From assembly GCA_022781985.1 (NCBI GenBank), contig JALESH010000023.1:1-34405 (forward strand): DNA of 34,405 nt, given 5' to 3'. Positions 25,883 to 33,219 of this stretch are shown piece by piece; the stretch's first letter is position 1, and each line of letters begins with the position of its first letter. Both the position numbers and the translations under genes were made by a program. The notes beneath the pieces were generated by a model that saw nothing but the letters and a program-made list of their open reading frames with translations, was not told the DNA's origin and made no database searches. Source of the stretch: Lachnospiraceae bacterium. Its GTDB lineage: Bacteria; Bacillota; Clostridia; Lachnospirales; Lachnospiraceae.

Positions 25883-26464
25883 ATGCCAATCAATTTATCT
25901 AAAGGACAGAAGGTAGACTTGACAAAGGGAAATCCGGGATTGAGCAGTATCATGGTAGGTCTTGGATGGGATGTCAACGCGTTTGATTCTGGTGCGGATT
26001 TCGACCTGGATGCAGCAGCTTTTATGGTGGGAGAGAATGGAAGGTGCCCCACAGAGAAGGAGTTTATTTTCTACGGTAATCTGGAGCATGCCAGCGGAGC
26101 TGTCAAGCATATGGGAGACAATCTCACCGGTGCCGGTGAGGGGGATGATGAGCAGATTCAGATTGACCTGAGCAAGATTCCTGCCAATGTCAGCAAGGTT
26201 GCATTTACTGTTACGATCTATGAGGCAGAGGCCAGAGGGCAGAATTTCGGGCAGGTTTCCAATGCATTTATCAGGATCGTGGATGAATCCACAGGTACAG
26301 AACTGATCCGATATGATCTGGGAGAGGATTTCTCTATAGAGACGGCAGTAGTAGTTGGTGAACTGTACAGACATAACGGAGAATGGAAGTTCAATGCTAT
26401 AGGCAGCGGCTTCCAGGGAGGATTGGCAGCATTGTGCGGTCACTATGGGATTGAAGTAGCATAA
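25883..26464 (+). CDS. terD: TerD-family protein, copy 1
   Basis: TerD proteins are Ca2+-binding beta-sandwich proteins of the Ter stress system. This 193-residue copy has the classical layout: [39 protein letters not shown] with acidic metal ligands, and [20 protein letters not shown], the second Ca2+ loop. [17 protein letters not shown] and [20 protein letters not shown] lead to the end [21 protein letters not shown] lies 8 nt before the ATG. It opens a run of three TerD genes separated by 10 and 15 bp. It is close in sequence to copy 2, which points to tandem duplication. Confidence 0.95.
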   Translation: MPINLSKGQKVDLTKGNPGLSSIMVGLGWDVNAFDSGADFDLDAAAFMVGENGRCPTEKEFIFYGNLEHASGAVKHMGDNLTGAGEGDDEQIQIDLSKIPANVSKVAFTVTIYEAEARGQNFGQVSNAFIRIVDESTGTELIRYDLGEDFSIETAVVVGELYRHNGEWKFNAIGSGFQGGLAALCGHYGIEVA

Positions 26465-26474
26465 GGAGGAATAT

Positions 26475-27056
26475 ATGCCGGTAAATTTACAAAAGGGACA
26501 AAAGGTAAGCCTTACAAAAGGAAATCCCGGGCTCAGCAGGGTAGTAGTAGGCCTGGGATGGGATGTCAACCAGTTTGACACCGGTGGAGCATTTGATTTG
26601 GATACGGCAGCCTTTCTGCTCACAGACAGCGGAAAGGTATCCAGGTCGGAGGACTTTGTTTTCTTCGGTAACCTGACGCATCCGTCAGGGGCAGTACAGC
26701 ATATGGGAGATAATCTCACCGGTGCCGGAGAAGGAGATGATGAGCAGATCAAGCTCAATCTGCAGCAGATACCCGACCATATCACGAAGATTGCCTTTAC
26801 GGTGACGATCTATGAAGCAGATATCAGGCATCAGAATTTTGGTCAGGTAAACAATGCATTTATCAGAATATATAATGATGAGAACGGAGAGGAGCTCCTG
26901 AGATATGATCTGGGAGAGGATTTTTCTATAGAGACTGCAGCTGTATTCGGGGAACTGTATAAGAACAACGGAGAATGGAAGTTCAATGCCATTGGCAGCG
27001 GCTATCAGGGCGGATTGGCAGCTTTATGCGCCAATTACGGAGTGGATGTGGAGTAA
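26475..27056 (+). CDS. terD: TerD-family protein, copy 2
   Basis: This 193-residue paralogue has the same length as copy 1 and closely parallel motifs: [60 protein letters not shown], and the end [15 protein letters not shown]. The acidic ligand pattern DLD is kept. Differences from copy 1 are spread over the whole length, mostly conservative, so both are probably functional. AAGGAGGAA precedes the ATG and the gap to copy 1 is 10 bp. TerD paralogues often form hetero-oligomers or specialise, as in YceC/D/E of B. subtilis; which applies here is not visible. Confidence 0.95.
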   Translation: MPVNLQKGQKVSLTKGNPGLSRVVVGLGWDVNQFDTGGAFDLDTAAFLLTDSGKVSRSEDFVFFGNLTHPSGAVQHMGDNLTGAGEGDDEQIKLNLQQIPDHITKIAFTVTIYEADIRHQNFGQVNNAFIRIYNDENGEELLRYDLGEDFSIETAAVFGELYKNNGEWKFNAIGSGYQGGLAALCANYGVDVE

Positions 27057-27071
27057 TGCAGGAGGAGTGTA

Positions 27072-27662
27072 ATGGCTATTAATTTACAAAAGGGACAGAA
27101 GGTCAGTCTGTCCAAGGATAATGCAGGATTGTCAAAGGTTGTGATCGGTCTGGGCTGGGATGAGGTGCCCAGAAAAAAAGGCGGCCTCTTTGCACCCAAG
27201 CCCCAGGCAGTGGACTGCGATGCCTCTGCAATCCTGCTTCAGAACGGGCGGCTTGTGGATAAGGAGGATCTGGTTTATTTTGGAAATCTGAGGCATCGTT
27301 CGGGTACCGTACAGCATATGGGAGATAACCTTACCGGGGCCGGAGAAGGAGATGATGAGCAGATTATCGTTGATCTGGCATCAGTTCCGGCGCAGTATGA
27401 CAGAATCGTCATCGTAGTGAACATCTATGCCGCGGTAAAGAGAAAACAGCATTTCGGAATGATCCAGAACGCTTTCATCAGGCTTGTGGACAGCAGGAAC
27501 AACAATGAAATGTGCAGGTACAATCTCACAGAGGATTATTCCGGTATGACAGCCATGATCTTCGGCGAGGTATACAGGCATAACGGGGAATGGAAATTCA
27601 ATGCAATGGGGCAGGGAACAGCAGACCCTGGGCTGGCAGAGCTTGCAAGAAGGTTCCAGTAA
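27072..27662 (+). CDS. terD: TerD-family protein, copy 3 (divergent metal loop)
   Basis: This third TerD paralogue has 196 residues. It keeps [39 protein letters not shown] and the C-terminal [10 protein letters not shown]. The first metal-loop region is different: GLGWDEVPRKKGGLFAPKPQ replaces the acidic DVNxFD stretch, and DCDASAILL stands in for DLDxAAFxL. This Lys/Gly/Phe-containing version is a known TerD subtype and may bind one Ca2+ differently. GGAGGAG precedes the ATG, 15 bp after copy 2. The downstream HAD gene follows after an unusual hairpin. It is intact. Confidence 0.94.
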   Translation: MAINLQKGQKVSLSKDNAGLSKVVIGLGWDEVPRKKGGLFAPKPQAVDCDASAILLQNGRLVDKEDLVYFGNLRHRSGTVQHMGDNLTGAGEGDDEQIIVDLASVPAQYDRIVIVVNIYAAVKRKQHFGMIQNAFIRLVDSRNNNEMCRYNLTEDYSGMTAMIFGEVYRHNGEWKFNAMGQGTADPGLAELARRFQ

Positions 27663-27670
27663 TAAACAGT

Positions 27671-27715
27671 AAAGGAGTGGGTGTACAGTGTCCGGCTGTG
27701 CACCCTTTTCATATG
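27671..27715 (+). promoter_or_regulatory. Shine-Dalgarno and start codon of the HAD gene bridged by a hairpin; terminator-like
   Basis: AAAGGAG (27671-27677) is the only good ribosome site near the HAD gene, but the ATG (27713) is 35 nt further on. In between, GGGTGTACAG (27679-27688) and CTGTGCACCC (27696-27705) form a 10-bp stem (one G-T pair) with a 7-nt loop. Folding it out leaves 1 + 7 nt between the site and ATG, normal spacing. The hairpin is followed by TTTT, so it could also act as a partial terminator after terD copy 3. Confidence 0.6.
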
Positions 27716-28510
27716 ATTATATTCAATTCAGATTTGGACAATACGTTAATCTATTCCTATAAGCGCCCTATCGGCTCTGACAAAAGATGCGTGGAGATAT
27801 ATCAGGGACGGGAAATATCATTTATTACCCACAGAACCTATGAATTATTAAAAGCGGTAACGGAAAAGATCCTGCTGGTTCCCACTACGACAAGGACCGT
27901 GGAGCAATATAACCGCATTGACCTGGGGATAGGGGGCTTCCGATACGCCCTGGTCTGCAATGGAGGCGTCCTGCTGGCTGATGGGAGAGAGGATGAGGAA
28001 TGGTATCAGGAATCTCTGTCTTTGGCGGCTCCGGCCAGGGGGGAGATGGAGACAGCAGCAGGGATTCTACAGGCGGATATCAATAGGATATTTGAGCTGA
28101 GGTTTATACAGGACTTATTTTTATTTACCAAGAGCAGTGATCCTGAAGGGACAGTCAATGCATTAAAAGGTAAATTGGATCTGTCCGCAGTAGATATATT
28201 CAGCAATGGCATGAAGGTTTACGTGGTGCCAAAAGAGCTGAGCAAGGGAAGAGGGGTCAGACGCCTGAAAGAAAGACTTGGGGGAGAAACTGTGATTGCT
28301 GCAGGGGACAGTGAATTTGACGTTTCCATGCTGGAGTATGCAGATTATGCAATTGCTCCGGAGGGGTTAGCCTGCCGCAAAAGGAAGGATAAGGCAGTAA
28401 CAGCAGCGGATGGTTCTCTGCTGTTTTCCGAAAAGGTGCTTGAAACAGTGCTGGGATATATAAAAAAATGTGTAGAGCCACCGGTTTCAGACACATTCGA
28501 GCCGTTCTGA
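27713..28510 (+). CDS. HAD-superfamily hydrolase of the Ter module
   Basis: This 265-residue phosphohydrolase has HAD motif I at the very start (SDLDNT, D7 and D9) and motif II around VPTTTRT. A cap region follows (about 80-165, type C2-like size). Lys lies in FSNGMKVYVVPKELSKGRGV, and motif IV is AAGDSEFDVSML. It is typical of the phosphatases found with the TRSP/StiP/lyase genes in Ter clusters, presumably acting on a phosphorylated intermediate. ATG 27713 is chosen because family alignment begins there; upstream in-frame GTG codons at 27677 and 27698 are alternatives. It is the last gene of the Ter block; holA follows with its own promoter. Confidence 0.87.
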   Translation: MIIFNSDLDNTLIYSYKRPIGSDKRCVEIYQGREISFITHRTYELLKAVTEKILLVPTTTRTVEQYNRIDLGIGGFRYALVCNGGVLLADGREDEEWYQESLSLAAPARGEMETAAGILQADINRIFELRFIQDLFLFTKSSDPEGTVNALKGKLDLSAVDIFSNGMKVYVVPKELSKGRGVRRLKERLGGETVIAAGDSEFDVSMLEYADYAIAPEGLACRKRKDKAVTAADGSLLFSEKVLETVLGYIKKCVEPPVSDTFEPF

Positions 28511-28543
28511 TTGAGGGAACGGGCTGCCCGTCATTTCGCATAA

Positions 28544-28572
28544 TTGACAGATAAATCAAATAAATTTATAAT
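28544..28572 (+). promoter_or_regulatory. Consensus sigma-A promoter of holA
   Basis: Perfect TTGACA (28544-28549), a 17-bp spacer and perfect TATAAT (28567-28572). It is the strongest promoter in the window by match, 80 bp before holA. Confidence 0.85.
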
Positions 28573-28592
28573 GAGGTTATTAGAGCGTGTTT

Positions 28593-28615
28593 GAAAATTC
28601 ATTCCCGCAATTTTC
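28593..28615 (+). other. 5'-leader hairpin before holA
   Basis: GAAAATT (28593-28599) and AATTTTC (28609-28615) are 7-bp inverted arms with a 9-nt loop. They lie about 20 nt after the expected transcription start and 36 nt before the start codon. No T-run follows, so this is not a terminator. Function unknown. Confidence 0.35.
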
Positions 28616-28651
28616 AGATAAGCTCCGGAAAACAGACAGGCAGGATATGGG

Positions 28652-29629
28652 ATGGAGCGGATTAATGAGGATATAAGGAGCGGTCAGCTAAAGCAGGTAT
28701 ATCTGCTGTATGGGGAGGAGGCATATCTGAGGAAGCAGTACAGGGATAAGCTCAGAGATGCTTTGGCAGACAGCAGGGACACTATGAATTACAGCTATTT
28801 CGAAGGCAGGGATATATCCGCCGGAGAGGTCATCGATCTGGCGGAGACGCTGCCCTTTTTTGCTGAACGAAGGCTGATTGTCATAGAGAACAGCGGCTGG
28901 TTCAGGAAGGGAGGGGAGGCCATGGCAGAGTACCTGGCCGCCCCTGCGCAGACCTGCTTTTTTGTATTTGCAGAGACGGAGGTGGACAAGCGGAGCCGGA
29001 TCTATAAGGCAGTGTCCTCCGGGGGAGCAGCAGTGGAGTTCCCTGTACAGAATGAGGCTACCTTAAAAAAGTGGATTCTCGGGATATTGAAAAAAGAAGG
29101 GAAGCAGATCACCGAGGCATCCCTGAACCGCTTTCTTGAAAAGACAGGGACGGATATGGAGAATATCCGAATGGAGCTGGAAAAGCTGCTGTGCTACTGT
29201 ATGGACAGGGAGGCGGTCAGTGTTCAGGATATAGAGGTCATCTGTACCCATAGGATTTCCAATCATATATTTGATATGATCAACGCTGTTGCGGACAAAA
29301 AGCAAAGAGAGGCTCTGGAGCTGTATTATGATCTCCTGGCACTCAGAGAGCCTGCTATGAGGATACTGTTCCTGATAGCCAGGCAGTTTAACCTGCTGCT
29401 TCAGGTGAAGGAGCTGAAGGGGAAGGGATATGATAATAAGGGGATCGGAACCAGGACAGGACTGGCTCCTTTTATTGCCGGAAAATATGTGGCGCAGGCA
29501 GCCAGGTTCAGGAGTGAGTACCTGAGACAGGCACTGGAGGCCTGTGTGGAAGCAGAGGAAGCGGTGAAGACCGGCAGAATGAATGATGTGATGAGTGTGG
29601 AGCTGCTGATCATAAGATACAGTGCGTAG
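28652..29629 (+). CDS. holA: DNA polymerase III, delta subunit
   Basis: This clamp-loader subunit opens the sliding clamp during replication. The 325 residues have the expected order. The N-terminal AAA+-like domain has QVYLLYGEEAYLRKQYRDKL, FFAERRLIVIENSGWF and a Walker-B-like FVFAETEVDKRSRIYKAV. The middle helical domain includes EASLNRFLEKTGTDMENIRM. The C-terminal collar domain has LARREPAMRI-like LLALREPAMRILFLIARQFN and a terminal AVKTGRMNDVMSVELLII. Degenerate ATP motifs are normal for delta. In many Bacillota this gene follows comEC; here about 15 kb separates them. A perfect promoter precedes it. rpsT, the usual next gene, is not found here. Confidence 0.95.
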   Translation: MERINEDIRSGQLKQVYLLYGEEAYLRKQYRDKLRDALADSRDTMNYSYFEGRDISAGEVIDLAETLPFFAERRLIVIENSGWFRKGGEAMAEYLAAPAQTCFFVFAETEVDKRSRIYKAVSSGGAAVEFPVQNEATLKKWILGILKKEGKQITEASLNRFLEKTGTDMENIRMELEKLLCYCMDREAVSVQDIEVICTHRISNHIFDMINAVADKKQREALELYYDLLALREPAMRILFLIARQFNLLLQVKELKGKGYDNKGIGTRTGLAPFIAGKYVAQAARFRSEYLRQALEACVEAEEAVKTGRMNDVMSVELLIIRYSA

Positions 29630-29685
29630 CATTTATACAACACAGGCAGTGCAGGCTGTCTGATTTTGAAAGGAGCTTGGGAAGA

Positions 29686-30267
29686 ATGAGACAGATACCA
29701 CGGGCCTATGAACACTACAGGCATTTTAAAGGTAACAGCTATCAGATCTTAAATATTGCAAAGCATACGGAAACAGGGGAGCTCATGGTAATTTATCAGG
29801 CCCTTTACGGAGATTTCGGGATCTATGCCCGTCCCCTGGCCATGTTTATGGAAAAGGTGGACAGAGAGAGATATCCCTGGGCAGCGCAGGAATACCGGTT
29901 TGAATTGATAGACAGCGTTGAGTCCGAAGCCAACGAAGCTAATGAAAGCGGGCAATATCCGGATGCAGAGGAACAGCCTCGGGAGGCAGGAGGAACGTCC
30001 ATGCCTGCGGAAGAGGCAGGCCGGGGGCAGGAGGCTTCTCAGGCGGGCCTGGATCCTCTCCTGCTGGAGTTTTTGGATGCGGACAGCTATGAGACGCGCC
30101 TGAATATACTGGCGGCTCTGCGCCACAGGATCACAGACGATATGATCAATGTGATGGCTATGGCCACCGATATTGAGGTAGAGGAGGGGGAGGTGGAGGA
30201 ACGCTACAGCCAGCTGCGGGCCTGCCTGCTGAAGCTGGAGAGGTTCGAGTGCAGCAGGCTCAGATAG
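29686..30267 (+). CDS. DUF1653 protein with acidic linker and C-terminal helical domain
   Basis: From ATG 29686 (AAAGGAG 10 nt upstream; TTG 29677 is too close) the product has 193 residues. The N-terminal 65 residues are a complete DUF1653 domain: YEHYRHFKGNSYQILNIAKH, MVIYQALYGDFGIYARPLAM, ending PWAAQEYRFELI. An acidic, Ala/Gly/Glu-rich linker (about 70-120) follows. The last 70 residues are helical (LLEFLDADSYETRLNILAAL through the end). Most DUF1653 proteins are shorter and lack this second part. Function unknown. It sits between holA and the sfsA-mutY fusion in the same direction, 57 bp from each neighbour's nearest end, so an operon is likely. Confidence 0.85.
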   Translation: MRQIPRAYEHYRHFKGNSYQILNIAKHTETGELMVIYQALYGDFGIYARPLAMFMEKVDRERYPWAAQEYRFELIDSVESEANEANESGQYPDAEEQPREAGGTSMPAEEAGRGQEASQAGLDPLLLEFLDADSYETRLNILAALRHRITDDMINVMAMATDIEVEEGEVEERYSQLRACLLKLERFECSRLR

Positions 30268-30324
30268 TGTTCTCGGTCAGGCTGTGATGCTGGAATCTGC
30301 CGGGGAGGAAAGATTGGTTACAGG

Positions 30325-32076
30325 ATGAGATATGACAATATTACAGAGGGAAGATTTATCAGCAGGCCCAACCGCTTCATCGCCTATGTAGACATCGGCG
30401 GCAGAGTGGAAAGGGTTCATGTAAAGAATACAGGAAGATGTGGAGAACTGCTGACAGAGGGGGCACAGGTCTATCTGGAAAAAAGCGGAAATCCCAGCCG
30501 CTCCACAGCCTACGATCTGGTGGCGGTGAAAAAAGGGGAGCGTATGGTCAACATGGATTCCAATGCACCCAATAAGGCGGCAGGTGAATGGCTGGCCGGG
30601 AAAGAGCTCTTTCCATCCCTCAGGATGCTGCGGGCAGAAAAGACCTATAAGAATTCCCGGTTTGATTTTTATGTGGAGACGGAAGAGGAAAAGGCCTACC
30701 TGGAGGTAAAGGGGGTCACTCTGGAGCATGGAAACAGAGTGTTTTTTCCGGATGCACCTTCTGAGCGGGCGGTGAAGCATGTGGAAGAGCTGATAGAGGC
30801 GGTGAAGGAGGGCTATGGAGCCTACATTCTTTTTGTCATCCAGATGCAGGGGGTGGAGTCCTTTTCCCCAAATAAAGAGACCCACCCGGCTTTTGCCAAG
30901 GCCCTGGAGAAAGCGGCAGAGGCCGGAGTCAGAATATTGGCATATGACTGCCGGGTCACCCCGGATTCTATGGAAATCCACAGCCGGGTGCCGGTGGTGC
31001 TGTCGGCCCTGGACAGGATCCCGGCCCCCCTGCTGGACTGGTATGACAGGGGCAGAAGGGTTCTTCCCTGGAGGGAGGATCCCAGGCCCTATTATGTGTG
31101 GCTGTCAGAGATTATGCTGCAGCAGACCAGAGTGGAGGCGGTGAAGCCTTATTTTGACCGGTTCATCCGCCGGGTGCCGGACATTGAGACCCTGGCCGGC
31201 CTGGAGGAAGAAAAGCTGGTGAAGCTGTGGGAGGGGCTGGGGTATTACAGCCGGGTCAGGAATCTGCAGAAGGCCGCCCGCATGGTGATGGAAGAGCACG
31301 GAGGCCGTCTGCCTTCTGCTTATGATGATCTGTTGAAACTGCCTGGTATCGGGAGCTATACGGCTGGCGCGGTGGCTTCCATCGCCTATGGGCAGGCTGT
31401 TCCGGCAGTAGACGGCAACGTACTGAGGGTACTTTCCAGACTTAGGATGGATGAGGGGGACATTCTTTCTCCGAAAACCAGGGCAAGGATAGAAAAGGAG
31501 CTGGCCAGGATAATGCCGGAGGACAGACCGGGAGATTTTAACCAGGCATTGATGGAGCTGGGAGCTACAGTATGCCTGCCCAATGGACAGCCAAGGTGCG
31601 GAGAGTGTCCTTGGGAGAGCTTCTGTGAAGCGCATCAGATGGGACGGGAGGAGGAGTTTCCGAAAAAGAAGGCGAAAAAGGCAAGGACAATAGAGGAAAA
31701 GACGGTTCTGATAATCCGGGATGAGGATAAGGCTGCCTTCTGCAGACGTCCGGACAGAGGGCTTTTGGCCGGGATGTATGAATTTCCTGTCCTGGAGGGA
31801 TACCGGACGGAGGAGGAGGTGCTTGGCTTTTTGAGGGAAAACGGACTGAAGGTGATCCGCATACAGCCCATCGGAGAGTCAAAGCATATTTTTACCCACA
31901 GGGAATGGCATATGAAAGGGTATGCAGTGAGGGTGGACGAGCTGGAGAGGCCGCAGAGATCCGCCGCCTGCGCTGACTGGATATTTATAGATAAAGAGGA
32001 GGCCCGGGAGAAATACCCCATTCCTTCGGCTTATGGGGCCTATACGGCATATTTGGATATTAAGCTGGGGGTATGA
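30325..32076 (+). CDS. Fusion of SfsA nuclease-like protein and MutY adenine glycosylase
   Basis: One uninterrupted frame of 583 residues encodes two full-length proteins. Residues 1-226 are SfsA, an OB-fold plus PD-(D/E)xK nuclease-like protein: FISRPNRFIAYVDIGGRVER, KNTGRCGELL, RFDFYVETEEEKAYLEVKGV carrying the D...E-x-K core, and the end SRVPVVL. From 227, MutY removes adenine opposite 8-oxoguanine. Its features are WLSEIMLQQTR with catalytic E262, the helix-hairpin-helix LPGIGSYTAGA, AVDGNVLRVLSR with D363, and the 4Fe-4S cysteines C417, C425, C428 and C434 (7-2-5 spacing). The C-terminal NUDIX-like domain spans about 455-583. All key residues are kept in both halves, so a bifunctional enzyme is plausible. 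The ribosome site (GGGGAGGAA) is somewhat far from the ATG. Confidence 0.93.
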   Translation: MRYDNITEGRFISRPNRFIAYVDIGGRVERVHVKNTGRCGELLTEGAQVYLEKSGNPSRSTAYDLVAVKKGERMVNMDSNAPNKAAGEWLAGKELFPSLRMLRAEKTYKNSRFDFYVETEEEKAYLEVKGVTLEHGNRVFFPDAPSERAVKHVEELIEAVKEGYGAYILFVIQMQGVESFSPNKETHPAFAKALEKAAEAGVRILAYDCRVTPDSMEIHSRVPVVLSALDRIPAPLLDWYDRGRRVLPWREDPRPYYVWLSEIMLQQTRVEAVKPYFDRFIRRVPDIETLAGLEEEKLVKLWEGLGYYSRVRNLQKAARMVMEEHGGRLPSAYDDLLKLPGIGSYTAGAVASIAYGQAVPAVDGNVLRVLSRLRMDEGDILSPKTRARIEKELARIMPEDRPGDFNQALMELGATVCLPNGQPRCGECPWESFCEAHQMGREEEFPKKKAKKARTIEEKTVLIIRDEDKAAFCRRPDRGLLAGMYEFPVLEGYRTEEEVLGFLRENGLKVIRIQPIGESKHIFTHREWHMKGYAVRVDELERPQRSAACADWIFIDKEEAREKYPIPSAYGAYTAYLDIKLGV

Positions 32077-32153
32077 GCGGAGGCCGGTCCTGATTGGCAG
32101 TGACTGGTCAGTATGCGCTGAATGCGGTGTTTGAAAGGGATATGGTTAAAGGA

Positions 32154-33179
32154 ATGAAATTATTAACAGTTACGGTGCCGTGTTACAATTCGGCAGGATA
32201 TATGGAAAGGTGCCTGGAGTCGCTGCTGGCCGGAGGAGAGGATGTGGAGATCATCATCGTCAATGATGGCTCTACAGACGGCACCGGAGAGATAGCAGAC
32301 AGGTATGCCGGAAAATACCCTTCCGTGGTCAGGGTCATCCACCAGGAAAACGGAGGGCATGGATCAGGAGTAAATGCAGGGATAGAGAACGCTTCCGGTT
32401 TGTTTTTTAAGGTGGTGGACAGTGATGACTGGGTGAAGGAGGGAGCATATCGGCAGATCCTGACAGCCCTGAGGGAGCTGGCCGGAGGAGAGATGATGCC
32501 GGATATGGTGGTCAGCAATTTTGTGTATGAGAAGGTGGGCGAAAAGAGGAATAAGGTGATGCGCTACCGCCATGCCCTGCCGGTTAACCAAATATTTACC
32601 TGGAAGCAGGTAAAGCATTTCCGTAAAGGTCAGTACATACTGATGCATTCGGTGATCTTCCGTACAAGGCTGCTTCGGGACTGTGGGCTGAAGCTGCCCG
32701 GACATACTTTTTATGTGGATAACCTGTATGTTTTCCAGCCCCTTCCCTATGTGAAAAATATGTACTATCTGGATGTGAATTTTTATCGGTATTATATAGG
32801 CAGGGAGGATCAGTCTGTGAATGAGGGGATCATGATCTCGCGGATAGATCAGCAGCTTAAGGTAAATAAACTGATGGTGGATTATATGGTGGAGCATAGG
32901 GCAAGGCTGAAGGGCAGCCGGAAGATGAGAGCCTATATGCAGAATTATTTGGAAATCGTGACCACCGTGTCCTCCATTCTGTTGATCAGGGGCGGTACGG
33001 AGGAGCATCTGGCGAAGAAAAAAGAGCTGTGGGACTATATCAGACAGAAGGACAGGCTGCTCTATGGCAGACTCCGCTACGGCATCCTGGGAAATTCCAT
33101 GAATCTTCCGGGAAAGGGTGGGAGGAAGCTGTCTGAGGGGGGCTATAAAATATGCCGGCGGCTTTTTAAATTCAATTAA
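32154..33179 (+). CDS. Family-2 glycosyltransferase
   Basis: This GT-A fold sugar transferase has 341 residues. Motifs in order: TVTVPCYNSAGYMERCLESL at the start, EIIIVNDGSTDGTGEIADRY, HQENGGHGSGVNAGIENA and VVDSDDWV, in which the D-x-D metal site lies near residue 90. The rest resembles polysaccharide-type GT2 enzymes without a clear membrane segment. The start is uncertain: ATG 32154 matches the family start but AAAGGA abuts it, while ATG 32142 has AAAGGG close upstream. A longer reading from 32094 adds an unlikely leader. It probably acts on surface polysaccharide or glycolipid; donor and acceptor are unknown. It ends at a strong bidirectional terminator shared with the PAP2-like gene. 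Confidence 0.88.
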   Translation: MKLLTVTVPCYNSAGYMERCLESLLAGGEDVEIIIVNDGSTDGTGEIADRYAGKYPSVVRVIHQENGGHGSGVNAGIENASGLFFKVVDSDDWVKEGAYRQILTALRELAGGEMMPDMVVSNFVYEKVGEKRNKVMRYRHALPVNQIFTWKQVKHFRKGQYILMHSVIFRTRLLRDCGLKLPGHTFYVDNLYVFQPLPYVKNMYYLDVNFYRYYIGREDQSVNEGIMISRIDQQLKVNKLMVDYMVEHRARLKGSRKMRAYMQNYLEIVTTVSSILLIRGGTEEHLAKKKELWDYIRQKDRLLYGRLRYGILGNSMNLPGKGGRKLSEGGYKICRRLFKFN

Positions 33180-33186
33180 AGAAACA

Positions 33187-33219
33187 CCGCAGGTCAGTTG
33201 ACCTGCGGCGCTGTTTTTT
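33187..33219. terminator. Strong terminator between convergent glycosyltransferase and PAP2-like genes
   Basis: A perfect 10-bp stem CCGCAGGTCA / TGACCTGCGG with a 2-nt spacer, followed by a run of seven T (33213-33219) on the plus strand. On the minus strand it overlaps the last codons of the PAP2-like gene and is followed by a weaker T-rich stretch. Confidence 0.88.

Noticed and set aside
27590..27712. N-terminal extension of the HAD protein back to 27590
   Set aside because: It overlaps the end of terD copy 3 and adds a non-homologous stretch, whereas the HAD motif I begins within 7 residues of ATG 27713.
28519..28531. Small hairpin ACGGG-CTG-CCCGT after the HAD gene as terminator
   Set aside because: Only 5 bp with a 3-nt loop and no T-run; too weak to call.
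30277..30981. 234-residue minus-strand open frame opposite the SfsA part
   Set aside because: SfsA motifs on the plus strand are continuous here; the antisense frame has no recognisable domain.
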